From Nostoc indistinguendum CM1-VF10 (GTDB lineage Bacteria > Cyanobacteriota > Cyanobacteriia > Cyanobacteriales > Nostocaceae), in contig JAHHHS010000024.1 in assembly GCA_019359215.1 (NCBI GenBank), forward strand, positions 1 through 64,000: a DNA stretch of 64,000 nt, written 5' to 3'. Under the pieces are notes generated by a model that saw nothing but the letters and a program-made list of their open reading frames with translations, had not been told where the DNA came from and made no database searches. The translations under genes were made by a program, and so were the position numbers. Below, in pieces: positions 53,063 through 63,700 of this stretch; position 1 is the first letter of the stretch; each line of letters starts with the position of its first letter.

Positions 53063-56000
53063 ATGTCTGCTTATTCAATTGATACTGCATTAACGGAGTT
53101 AGAGAGCCTGATAAATAATTGTGAACAGGCTGTAATTAAATCTATCGAGGGAAAAAAAATGAAATCAGATAAATCAGTGTCAATCAACAGAATTAACAGA
53201 CAATTACAACACAATCCTATAGCCATCGTTGGGATGGCTTCTCTATTACCTCAAGCCAGAAATCTGCGGGAATACTGGCAAAATATAGTAAACAAAATTG
53301 ACTGTATTACTGATATTCCTTCCACTCACTGGAGCGTCGAAGATTATTACGATCCAAATCCCAGAACGGCTGAAGATAAAACTTACTGTAAAAGAGGTGG
53401 CTTTCTTCCAGAGGTAGATTTTAACCCGATGGAATTCGGCATACCACCCAGCATTTTGGAAGTCACAGATGTATCGCAACTATTAAGTTTATTAGTTGCG
53501 AAAGAGGCGATGGAAGATGCAGGCTATGGCGAAAAACGCGAGTTTAACCGCGAGATGGTTGGGGTAATCTTAGGCGTGGCTATGGCCAAACAGTTAGGAA
53601 TGCCACTTTCTGCCAGATTGGAATATCCGATTTGGGAAAAAGCACTCAAAAGCAGTGGTTTATCTGATGAAGATACCCAAAAAATCGTTGATAAAATCAA
53701 AAGCGCATACGTGAAGTGGGATGAGAACGCTTTCCCCGGAATGTTAGCTAACGTAGTCGCGGGTAGAATTGCCAATCGCCTAAATTTTGGCGGAATGAAT
53801 TGCGTAGTTGATGCTGCTTGCGCTAGTTCCTTTGGTGCTTTGAAAATGGCAATTAGCGAACTAGTTGAGCATCGTTCTGACATGATGCTGACTGGTGGTG
53901 TTGATACCGATAACACCATCATGGCTTACATCTCATTCAGCAAAACACCGGCGGTTACTCCTAGTGAAAATGTCAAACCTTTCGATGCTAAATCTGATGG
54001 GATGATGCTGGGTGAAGGTATCGCCATGCTTGTCCTTAAACGGTTAGAAGATGCTGAACGGGACAACGATAAAATATATGCCGTAATTAAAGGTATTGGT
54101 ACTTCCAGCGATGGGCGTTACAAGAGCATTTATGCTCCTCGCAAAGAAGGTCAAGTCAAAGCCTTAGAACGCGCTTATGAAGATGCCGGCTTCTCTCCCG
54201 CTACTGTTGGTTTGATGGAAGCACATGGCACCGGCACAATGGCTGGAGATCCGACAGAATTCGGTTCTTTAAAAGACTTCTTTGATGTACATGATGACAA
54301 AAAGCAGCACATCGCTTTGGGTAGTGTGAAATCACAAATCGGACACACAAAAGCGGCTGCGGGTGCGGCGAGTTTGATTAAAACTGCTTTAGCGCTACAT
54401 CACAAAGTATTACCGCCCACAATTAACATCACCGAGCCGAACCCCAAACTCAACATTAAAAATTCATCCTTTTATTTGAATACTGAAACCAGACCTTGGA
54501 TTCGTCCAGAAGGGGAAGCACCAAGACGCGCAGGTGTAAGTTCCTTTGGATTTGGCGGAACCAACTATCACGTCGTTTTGGAAGAATATGAAGCTGACCA
54601 AAACGCCGCTTACCGCTTACACAGTGATGCTAGTGAAGTGCTGTTGTTTGCTCCCACAGTAGACCAATTGTTGAGCAAGTCGGAAGAAATTTTAGGTAAG
54701 TTGCGATCGCCAGATGCACTTACACACTATGCACAATTAGTCAATGAGTGCAAATCACAACAGATTCCCCTTTCTGCTGCCAGATTTGGATTTGTAGCCG
54801 AGAATCTGGAAGAAGCTTGCAAGTTTCTGCAAACTAGCATTGAGTGGCTGAAACACAAAGGAACAGCAGCATCTTGGGAGCATCCCCAAGGGATTTATTA
54901 CCGCTCCTCTGGTATGGAGTTGGGTGGAAAAGTTGTCTCTCTATTTTCTGGGCAAGGTTCGCAATACTTGGAGATGGGGCGCGAACTGGTAATGAATTTT
55001 CCGTTGATGCGCCGTCTTCATGGCTATATGGATAGCCTGTTGCTCAAAGATAATTTGCAGCCGTTGTCAGAAATCGTTTTTCCTCATCCTGTGTTTGGAG
55101 AGGCAGAAAAGAATGTCCAAATTGCTGCCTTACAACGTACAGAATACGCTCAACCAGCCATCGGGGTGTTGAGTGCAGGGATGTACAGCATTCTGCAACA
55201 AGCTGGATTTAAGTCAGATTTTGTTGCCGGTCACAGCTTTGGTGAACTAACAGCGCTATGGGCTGCGGGGGTTTTGAGTACTGAAGATTACTTGTTCTTA
55301 GTGAAAGCTAGGGGTCAAGCAATGGCGGCTCCAGAAGATCCGGATCATGATGCGGGTAGTATGCTGGCTGTCAAAGAAGACATCAGCAAAGTGGAAGCAG
55401 TGCTGAGGCATTTTCCGCAAGTTGCGATCGCTAATCAAAATTCTCCGACTCAATTTGTCTTGGCTGGCCCTACCGCAGAAATAGCGAGAATCAAAGAGGC
55501 TTTACACGAGAAAGGATATACAGCTGTATTGTTACCTGTTTCAGCAGCGTTCCATACACCGCTAATCGCCTTTGCTCAGAAATCATTTGCGATCGCCACC
55601 AAGTCTGTCAAATTCCAAAGTCCCAAAATCCCTGTTTACAGCAACGTTACCAGTAAGCAGTATCCCAAAGAAGCCCAAGGTATTCAAAAAATCCTGGAAA
55701 CGCACCTTTCCAACTCGGTGCTGTTTAAGCAGGAAATTGAAAATATCTATGCGGCGGGTGGTACTTGCTTTGTGGAATTTGGGCCGAGAAGAATTCTCAC
55801 CAACTTAGTCAAAGATATCCTTGGCGATCGCCCTCATATCACCGTATCTTTGAATCCCAGCACTCAAAAGAATAGCGATCGCTCCTTGCGGGAAGCAGTT
55901 GTGCAGTTGCGGGTGATAGGTATGGCTTTGAATAACCTCGATCCTTACCAACTTCCCCAAACTATCCCGCCAATTGAGACGAAGAAGACATTAAATGTCC

Positions 56001-58495
56001 GTTTAAACGGGATAAACTACAGATCCGAAAAAACGAAAAATGCCTTCGCTCTAGCTTTGCAGGATGGGCATAAAGTCACATTACCCACCCCTGAATATTC
56101 TGAAGCGGCTCCTTTATTTAGCAGCCCAGGTGTGACTCCACCTGTAGCAGTGATAGAAACTAACGGACATAAAAAACTTACCCCAGCAATGAACGGTGTG
56201 ACTGCTAGTATCATCACCCAGCCAGAGCAACAGATGAATCCTGTTACCCTGTCACAACCAGTCCAGGAATCTAAGATGCAACCAACACCAGAAAAACTTA
56301 CAAATTACGAACAACTTTTAGCAAGTTTAGAATATCTCCTGACACAGTTCCAGGAAAATCAAGCCGAGAATTTACAAGTTCACGGTACTTATCTCAACCA
56401 TCAAATGGAATACGCCAAAGCGTTTTTCCAACTGATGCAGCAGCAGAATTCCTTGTTGAGCGAAAGTAAATCAACAGCCGAAACTGCCAAAATGAAGCTA
56501 GTTGTCATGGAAAGCTTAGAGCGCAGCATGATGCAGTTTCATTCCCAACAAGGTGAAACCCTACGCATCCATGAGCAATATCTTCAAGAGCAACTGGAAT
56601 ATACTAAGAGCTTTTTCCAACTCATACAGCAAGAATATTCTCAAATCATCTCTGGTGATGGAGCAACCCAACTAACAGAGAAACTCAGCAATTTCATCCC
56701 ATTCACAACAGAAACAACTGTTAGTGATGCACCAGTACCTGTTACTACCAAGAGAGTAGAAAGCCAGCCTTTGCCTGTAACTGAGCCTGTAGCTAAAAAC
56801 GGCTCAACAGTTAGCCAAGAACCTCTGCCGCTTGCTGTAGAACCTGTAGTTGAAACTCCTGTATCCCCAAAAACCCAATCATTCGCGTCTCTACTTCCCA
56901 CACCGCACTTCGCCACTGTCGAGACAGTAGAGCCAGTAGTAGAGCCACCTGTCCCAGTAGTAGAACCCCAACCTGAAGTTGTAGTCAAAATTAGCTCACC
57001 TCCAGTCAGCGAAGTTGTTGCATTTACCCCAGAGCCAGCGCCCACAACTGCTGCACCTGTATCTGGCGCAACCATTGATATTGTTGACTTGGATAAAAAT
57101 CTCTTAGCCATCACCAGCGACAAGACCGGCTACCCAGTCGAAATGCTGGAAATGGATATGGAGATGGAGGCGGATTTAGGAATTGACTCCATCAAACGGG
57201 TGGAAATCTTAGGGGCGCTACAAGAAATGTACCCCAACCTACCCAAGCCCAATTTAGAAGAACTGTCAGAAAAACGCACCATCGGTCAAGTTGTAGAGTA
57301 TCTGCAATCTCACGCTTCTAGAAGTGTTTCTGTAGAAATTGCAATTCATGAAGTACAACAAGCAGCCGAGGTTCCAGTAGAGGCTGCACCTGTAGTTGAG
57401 GTAGTCATTGCACCAGAACCAAGCGTAGTTGTCGCATTCACTCCAGAACCAGAAGTTGCTCCCTCTACAAGTGATGAATTTGCAAACTTAGGTGAAACCC
57501 TGTTAGCCATCACCAGTGATAAAACCGGCTATCCAGTCGAGATGTTGGAACTGGAAATGGACATGGAAGCCGACTTAGGGATTGACTCGATTAAACGGGT
57601 AGAAATTTTAGGGGCGATGCAAGAAATGTACCCCAACTTACCCAAACCGAATATCGAAGAACTCGGTGACCTCCGCACCATCGGTCAAATAGTCGATTAC
57701 CTACAGCAGTTGGCTGGAGGTGAAAAAAAAAAGTCTGAACCTGAGTTTGTCCAACAGCAGCCACCGGAATTAGAGCATAATATCCCGCGCTATACCGTCA
57801 AACTCAGAAGCCTAGCACAGCCCGATTATTTGGATTTCACGTTACCAGAGGGACACATCGGTTTAATCACCGATGATGGTTCCCTCACCACTTATAAATT
57901 AACTGAATCCCTAATCGAGAAAGGCTGGAAAGTAGTAGTTATCAGCTTCCCCCAATCGCTCATCGCCCAACAAGCGCCCTTACCGACAGGAGTAACCCGC
58001 GTCACCTTAGCAAACTTGAGTGAAGAACATCTTCAACAACAATTGCAAGCGATCGCATCTCACTGCGGAACGATTGGGGCTTTCATCCATCTACATCCGA
58101 TGTTTGTAAGCAATCACACCGGAAGTATTTCTTATAACGAATCAGAAAAGGCGATCGTCAAGCACGTATTTTTGATGGCGAAACACCTTAAACCCTCCCT
58201 CAACGAAGCTGCAAAGCATGGACGTAGTTGTTTCTGCACAGTAGCTCACCTTGATGGAGCCTTCGGTTTAGAGTACAAAGTCAACTTCGGTGCGATCGCC
58301 GCTGGTTTATTTGGATTAAGCAAAACTCTGAGATGGGAATGGCCAAAAGTATTTACTCGTGCGATCGACCTAAGCCCCAGACTTGATGCTAAACAGTCAG
58401 TACAAAACATTATCGCCGAACTTCACGACCCCAACCTTTATATAAGTGAAGTTGGCTACGGCTCACAAGGACGAGTCACCATTATCGCCGATTAA
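53063..58495 (+). CDS. hglE: heterocyst glycolipid synthase HglE (KS-AT-ACP-ACP-partial KR)
   Basis: 1810 residues, PfaA-like. An N-terminal helical leader (1-50) precedes a ketosynthase (about 53-480) with C253 (VDAACASSFG), H388 (EAHGTGTMAGD) and H428 (KSQIGHTKAAAG). The acyltransferase (about 630-920) has S725 in AGHSFGELTAL. A Gln-rich coiled stretch (about 1080-1195) has two copies of an element (Y.NHQMEYAKAFFQLMQQQ / YLQEQLEYTKSFFQLIQQ). Two ACPs, each DLGIDSIKRVEILGA, have phosphopantetheine serines S1376 and S1509. The C-terminal 240 residues look like the non-catalytic half of a KR. It extends the very long chain of the heterocyst fatty alcohol. Start of the plus-strand hgl cluster. 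Confidence 0.92.
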   Translation: MSAYSIDTALTELESLINNCEQAVIKSIEGKKMKSDKSVSINRINRQLQHNPIAIVGMASLLPQARNLREYWQNIVNKIDCITDIPSTHWSVEDYYDPNPRTAEDKTYCKRGGFLPEVDFNPMEFGIPPSILEVTDVSQLLSLLVAKEAMEDAGYGEKREFNREMVGVILGVAMAKQLGMPLSARLEYPIWEKALKSSGLSDEDTQKIVDKIKSAYVKWDENAFPGMLANVVAGRIANRLNFGGMNCVVDAACASSFGALKMAISELVEHRSDMMLTGGVDTDNTIMAYISFSKTPAVTPSENVKPFDAKSDGMMLGEGIAMLVLKRLEDAERDNDKIYAVIKGIGTSSDGRYKSIYAPRKEGQVKALERAYEDAGFSPATVGLMEAHGTGTMAGDPTEFGSLKDFFDVHDDKKQHIALGSVKSQIGHTKAAAGAASLIKTALALHHKVLPPTINITEPNPKLNIKNSSFYLNTETRPWIRPEGEAPRRAGVSSFGFGGTNYHVVLEEYEADQNAAYRLHSDASEVLLFAPTVDQLLSKSEEILGKLRSPDALTHYAQLVNECKSQQIPLSAARFGFVAENLEEACKFLQTSIEWLKHKGTAASWEHPQGIYYRSSGMELGGKVVSLFSGQGSQYLEMGRELVMNFPLMRRLHGYMDSLLLKDNLQPLSEIVFPHPVFGEAEKNVQIAALQRTEYAQPAIGVLSAGMYSILQQAGFKSDFVAGHSFGELTALWAAGVLSTEDYLFLVKARGQAMAAPEDPDHDAGSMLAVKEDISKVEAVLRHFPQVAIANQNSPTQFVLAGPTAEIARIKEALHEKGYTAVLLPVSAAFHTPLIAFAQKSFAIATKSVKFQSPKIPVYSNVTSKQYPKEAQGIQKILETHLSNSVLFKQEIENIYAAGGTCFVEFGPRRILTNLVKDILGDRPHITVSLNPSTQKNSDRSLREAVVQLRVIGMALNNLDPYQLPQTIPPIETKKTLNVRLNGINYRSEKTKNAFALALQDGHKVTLPTPEYSEAAPLFSSPGVTPPVAVIETNGHKKLTPAMNGVTASIITQPEQQMNPVTLSQPVQESKMQPTPEKLTNYEQLLASLEYLLTQFQENQAENLQVHGTYLNHQMEYAKAFFQLMQQQNSLLSESKSTAETAKMKLVVMESLERSMMQFHSQQGETLRIHEQYLQEQLEYTKSFFQLIQQEYSQIISGDGATQLTEKLSNFIPFTTETTVSDAPVPVTTKRVESQPLPVTEPVAKNGSTVSQEPLPLAVEPVVETPVSPKTQSFASLLPTPHFATVETVEPVVEPPVPVVEPQPEVVVKISSPPVSEVVAFTPEPAPTTAAPVSGATIDIVDLDKNLLAITSDKTGYPVEMLEMDMEMEADLGIDSIKRVEILGALQEMYPNLPKPNLEELSEKRTIGQVVEYLQSHASRSVSVEIAIHEVQQAAEVPVEAAPVVEVVIAPEPSVVVAFTPEPEVAPSTSDEFANLGETLLAITSDKTGYPVEMLELEMDMEADLGIDSIKRVEILGAMQEMYPNLPKPNIEELGDLRTIGQIVDYLQQLAGGEKKKSEPEFVQQQPPELEHNIPRYTVKLRSLAQPDYLDFTLPEGHIGLITDDGSLTTYKLTESLIEKGWKVVVISFPQSLIAQQAPLPTGVTRVTLANLSEEHLQQQLQAIASHCGTIGAFIHLHPMFVSNHTGSISYNESEKAIVKHVFLMAKHLKPSLNEAAKHGRSCFCTVAHLDGAFGLEYKVNFGAIAAGLFGLSKTLRWEWPKVFTRAIDLSPRLDAKQSVQNIIAELHDPNLYISEVGYGSQGRVTIIAD

Positions 58496-58524
58496 AAAGT
58501 TGATTAATGTTATGTGCAACTTTC

Positions 58525-58622
58525 TCTCCAACCTAACCCCCAACCCCTTCCCTTGAAGGGAAGGGGAGTAAGAATCAAAGCCTCTCTCCCTGTGGGGGAG
58601 AGGAATGGAAGCGGGGGTTTCA
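58525..58622. repeat. hairpin-rich intergenic repeat between hglE and hglG
   Basis: Two hairpins: ccccttccctt-gaagggaagggg, and ctctccctg-tgggggagag. This C/G-run repeat is widespread between cyanobacterial genes. It is translatable (NPQPLPLKGRG) and falsely extends the hglG frame to 58514. Confidence 0.75.
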
Positions 58623-58675
58623 AGAATCAGTTGCACACCAAAAAACCCAATTTATGCAGGTATTCACGAGGATTT

Positions 58676-60403
58676 ATGACACAAACAGCCCAGCTTAGTC
58701 CATCATCTGTCTTTGTCGTGAGCGGCGGTGCAAAAGGGATTACGGCTGAGTGTACTATCAGATTAGCCCAACAGCAACCCTGCAAATTCATCCTCCTCGG
58801 TCGCTCCGAACTATTAGAAACCGAGCCAGATTTTGCTCAAAATTCTGATGAATCCGCATTGAAAAAATGTATCATGGAAAGCCTTCTTTCTCAAGGAGAG
58901 AAGCCCACACCCATGAATGTGCAAAAAATATATAACAAAATTACCTCCAGCCGTGAAATTAAAAAGACTCTAGCAGCAATTGAAAGAACCGGAGCTAAAG
59001 CCGAATATATCAGCGTTGATGTCACAGATACGCAAGCTTTACAAGAAAAACTCGCCACTGCTGTACAACATCTTGGTCCAATTACCGGAATCATCCACGG
59101 CGCTGGAAACTTAGCTGATAAGTTAATTGAAAAGAAAACAGAAGAGGATTTTGAAAAAGTTTATACCGCCAAAGTTCAAGGATTGGAAAACCTGCTAACT
59201 TGCGTCAACCCTAATCAACTTCAGCATTTAGTTTTGTTTTCTTCCGTAACAGGCTTTTACGGAAATCCTGGACAATCTGATTATGCGATCGCAAATGAAA
59301 TTCTGAACAAATCAGCCCATATATTTAAGCAAAGTTATCCCTCATGTCATGTAGTCGCTATCAACTGGGGTGCTTGGGATAGTGGGATGGTGACAGCAGA
59401 ATTAAAGAAGATTTTTCAAGAACGAAAAATTGAAATAATTCCGATTGCAGTCGGGGCACAAATGCTGGTTAAAGAAATGGATAATACCAATCATACAACC
59501 TCACAAGTTGTTATTGGTAGCCCACTCGTTCCCCTGGCGGCGGAGTTAGATTCAGAACTAAGAACCCATCGTATTCGTCGCCAAATGACATTGGAGGCTA
59601 ATCCATTTTTGCACGATCATACTATTGCTGGTTCTCCAGTTTTACCAGCAACTTGTGCAATGACCTGGATTATTAATGCTTGTGAACAATTATATCCTGG
59701 TTATCGGTTATTTAATTACCAAAATTTTAAAGTTTTAAAGGGGATTACTTTCAATGAAACATTAGCAAAAGAACATATTTTAGAGATAGAAGAAATTTCT
59801 AAAGTTAGTCTTGAAAGAATCGAACTTAAAGCCAAGATTTCGAGTAAAAACCCAGAAGGGAAAATCCATTTTCATTTTAGCGCTCAACTCAATCTCCAGC
59901 GAGAAATCCCATCTGCACCCATTTATGAATCTCTCAATCTCGAACAAGATAATATCATCACCGCTACAGGAAAAGCTTTTTATCAAAATGGGGGGGCTAC
60001 ATTATTTCACGGCCCCGGTTTTCAAGAAATTAAAAGAGTTCTAAATATCAGCCCTGAAAAAATCACTACAGAATGTCTGTGGACAGAACTCAGCGCACAG
60101 GAACAAGGACAATTCCCTGTCCAATGGGTTAATCCTTACACAACTGACTTGAGTATGCACGCCTTATGGGTTTGGACACAAGACTTTCATGAAGAAGGTT
60201 GTTTACCTGGAAAAGTAGAAAAATTTGAACAATTTGCGATGATACCACATAACGAAATATTTTATGTTTCTTGTGAAGTACTATCTAAGACACCAAGTAG
60301 TGCGATCGCAAACTTTATCATACACGACCGCCAAGGAAAAATCTATTCACGAATGCTCGGTGCCCACGCCATTATTTGGTCAATGAAAATGCTTAGAAGC
60401 TAG
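58676..60403 (+). CDS. hglG: KR-DH protein HglG
   Basis: 575 residues from ATG 58676 (MTQTAQLSPSSVFVVSGGAK), preceded by GAGG at 58668-58671. Ketoreductase: NADPH loop VSGGAKGITA (15-24), DVTD, HGAGNLADKLI, and catalytic S190, Y203 and N207 (FSSVTGFYGNPGQSDYAIAN). Dehydratase: hot-dog entry EANPFLHDHTIAGSPVLPAT with H315 in HxxxGxxxxP, and a second part FHGPGFQEIKRVL. There is no ACP, KS or AT. It would reduce and dehydrate beta-keto intermediates carried on the HglE ACPs. A helical insertion (about 50-105) interrupts the KR Rossmann fold after the second strand. Confidence 0.88.
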   Translation: MTQTAQLSPSSVFVVSGGAKGITAECTIRLAQQQPCKFILLGRSELLETEPDFAQNSDESALKKCIMESLLSQGEKPTPMNVQKIYNKITSSREIKKTLAAIERTGAKAEYISVDVTDTQALQEKLATAVQHLGPITGIIHGAGNLADKLIEKKTEEDFEKVYTAKVQGLENLLTCVNPNQLQHLVLFSSVTGFYGNPGQSDYAIANEILNKSAHIFKQSYPSCHVVAINWGAWDSGMVTAELKKIFQERKIEIIPIAVGAQMLVKEMDNTNHTTSQVVIGSPLVPLAAELDSELRTHRIRRQMTLEANPFLHDHTIAGSPVLPATCAMTWIINACEQLYPGYRLFNYQNFKVLKGITFNETLAKEHILEIEEISKVSLERIELKAKISSKNPEGKIHFHFSAQLNLQREIPSAPIYESLNLEQDNIITATGKAFYQNGGATLFHGPGFQEIKRVLNISPEKITTECLWTELSAQEQGQFPVQWVNPYTTDLSMHALWVWTQDFHEEGCLPGKVEKFEQFAMIPHNEIFYVSCEVLSKTPSSAIANFIIHDRQGKIYSRMLGAHAIIWSMKMLRS

Positions 60404-60707
60404 TAATCGGTCAAGTTGAAAGTTCGTAGTAATGACTTTAGTCCTTGTTTTATAAGTACAGATTTGTGTGAACTCGTGGGGAATTGAGGGTTGAATTTTA
60501 AACGCAAAGGGGCGCAAAGGGAAACGCAAAGGTTCGCAGATAATTCATGAAATGTTGTACTAAGCAATAAAGTCTTTACTGCAAACTATCAAAGCTAGCT
60601 TAATCTTAGGATTGCTATAACTTGCCTCGTTCAAAGTTTGGGGAACAGCGTAAATCCTGCCTTTTAATTATCTCTTGCTAAATACCCAAACTCGGAGCAT
60701 ATAAATC
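60404..60707. other. gap with cgcaaag repeats
   Basis: 304 bp. About 60500-60545 carries acgcaaagg/gcgcaaaggg-type repeats of the Nostoc REP family, then gttcgcagataattcatgaa. No gene seen. A ggag at 60694-60697 serves hglF. Confidence 0.6.
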
Positions 60708-63700
60708 GTGGAAAAAATAGCCATTATCGCATTATCATGCCTATTCCCCGATGCAAAGAATCCTGAAGAATACTGGCAAAACATCGTTAATCAAAAAGAT
60801 TCGACATCCTCTGCAACCGTCGAAGAAATCGGAGTAGATCCGACAATATTTCACAATCCAGTCAAAGGTACACCAGACAAAACCTATTCCCTCAAAGGCG
60901 GGTACATCCGCAATTTCGAGTTTAATCCATCTGAATACAATCTACCATCAGAATTCGTTGCTGGTTTAGATAACACCTTCAAATGGTCATTGTATGCCGC
61001 CAAACAAGCAATTGTACAAAGTGGTTATTGGGGTAATCAAAATGTTCTTGCAAAATGTGGCGTAATTTTAGGTAATTTGTCATTCCCGACAAAATTATCT
61101 AATCAATTATTCTTTCCAATTTACCAGCAAGCTATTAACCCTGCTGTCAGAGAACTTTTGCAGGATGAAGACTTTGATTTAGCTGCTTTACCAAGTGCAA
61201 CTAAAGTATCTTTATACAATGCGATGATATCTGGTTTACCAGCATCTATCGTAGCTCAAGCTCTATCGCTATCTCAGATTAATTTATGTCTGGATGCTGC
61301 TTGTTCTTCATCATTTTATGCGATTAAACTAGCATCTCATTACTTATGGTCACACAAAGCTGATGTCATGTTAGCTGGAGCCATCAGTTGTGCAGATTCC
61401 CTATTCGTGCGGATGTTATTTTCCGGTGTTCAAGGATATGCAGAAAACGGTATCAGCCGTCCCTTAGATAAGTCATCTAGAGGATTAATCCCCGCCGATG
61501 GTGTTGGGATGGTGATGCTGAAGAGATATTCTGATGCCGTTAGAGATGGTGATAATATTCTCGCTACCATCTGCGGTAATGGACTCTCGAATGATGGTAA
61601 AGGTAAACACTTACTCAGCCCTAATCCTAAAGGGCAAACCTTAGCTTTTGAACGAGCCTACAATGAGGCAAAATTTAGTCCAAAAACTATTGATTATTTA
61701 GAATGTCACGCCACTGGCACATTACTAGGAGATACAACCGAATTCAACTCCATAGAGACATTCTTTGGTAAACATCAAGCTGCGCCTATGGTGGGTTCTG
61801 CTAAGGCAAATACTGGTCACTTGCTAACTGCTGCTGGCATGGTTGGCTTGACTAAAGTGATTTTGAGTATGTCTCATGGTGTAATTCCAGCAACCATGAA
61901 TATTTCGGAACCTTTAACATCAGAAAATGGTACAATTTCCGCCGATAAAATTGTTAGAACAGCTACGGCATGGCCTAATAATAACGCACCAATCAAACGG
62001 GCAGCTATTAGCGCTTTTGGTTTTGGCGGCACTAATTCTCATCTGATTTTAGAACAAGGAACTACAGCAGAATCAGTTGAATCAACTCCACCTGTTCCAC
62101 CTACCAAAGTCGCCATTGTCGGCATGGATGCCTTTTTTGGTAACTGCAATGGTTTAGATGCTTTTGAACGCAGCATTTATGATGGAACACAGCATTTTAC
62201 TTTCCTACCGCCTCAAAGATGGCATGGGATAGAAAATCAAGAAAGTGTCCTGAAAGAGTACGGTTTAGCAGATGGAAAAGCACCAGTAGGGGCATATATC
62301 AAAGATTTTGAAATCGATACTTTATCGTGCAAAATCCCACCGAATGAAATAGAGAAGTTAAACCCACAACAATTGTTGCTTCTGAAAGTTAGCGATCGCG
62401 CCGTCAAAGATGCGAAACTACAGGAGGGTGGCAATGTGGCTGTGATTGTCGCCGCCGAGACAGAATTCTCTGTGCATCAGCTACAGCAAAGATGGAATCT
62501 CTCTTGGCAAGTTAAGGACGGCTTACTCAACCAAGGAATTTCTTTACCTGCTGAACAACTTTCCCAACTAGAAACCATTGTCAAAGATAGCATTCACCAA
62601 CCAGTAGAAATCGGCGAATATGTGAGTCACATTGCCAACATCATGGCAAGCCGGATTTCTGCTTTATGGAATTTCACTGGCCCTGCATTCACCGTCAGCG
62701 CTGGCGAAAATTCTGCCCTCAAGGCGTTGGAAATTGCCCAAATGCTACTCGCTACTGGAGAAGTAGACGCGGTGGTTGTTGGTGCAGTAGATTTAGCCGG
62801 TGGTGTGGAAAATGTCTTGTTCCGCAGCCAATTTGCCCCAATTAATACGGGTGTCAATACCTTGGGTTATGACCAACAAACTAATGGCTGGACAGTTGGC
62901 GAAGGTGCCGGTGCTGTCGTCCTCAAGCGCTACGAAGCTGCTAAGGAAGATAATGAACGCATCTATGCAGTAATTGATGCCATGAGTTTCGCACAAGGTA
63001 ATTCTACTTTGAGTGATGCTTTGGTTAAACCTGATGCTTCAGCTATCAGCAATGTCTGCAAACAAGCTTTCCAGATGGCGGAGATTCAACCCACAGAGGT
63101 TAACTATGTGGAAGTCTTCGGTAGTGGCGTTCCCCAGGAGGATGAAGCCGAAATCACAGGTTTACTGCAAGCTTATCCGAAAGTGGGCAACGGTTTGCAC
63201 TGTGCATTAGGTAGCGTCAAAGCCAATATCGGCCACACCTATACAGCATCGGGAATTGCTAGCTTAATCAAAACCGCTCTCTGTCTTTATTACAGGTATA
63301 TTCCCGCCACACCCAAATGGTCTGGTGTCAAAACACCGCAAGTATGGGAAGGTAGCCCTTTCTATGTGGCAATGGAATCAAGACCTTGGTTTGTCGATAA
63401 GGGCGGCACACGCAGAATAGCAGCAATTAATAGCATGGGTATAGATGGCAGTTACGCCCATTTAATCTTATCGGAAGAACCCAGCCAAGAGGAGCGGGAT
63501 AACAGATATTTGCAACAAATGCCTTTTCATCTGTTTCCCATCGCAGTTAGCGATCGCTCCACTATATCCGATATCCTAAACCATCTCCAAAAATCCATTG
63601 AAGCCAGTTCTTCTTTATCAGCTACCGCTAGCCAAACATTTGCTACCTTTGAACAGTATTCTGATGCAAAATACGTCTTATCAATCGCAGGACGTAACAC

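Noticed and set aside
56641..57123. 160-codon minus-strand frame within hglE
   Set aside because: Shadow of the Pro/Val/Glu-rich linker of HglE; low-complexity Gly/Thr/Ser translation.
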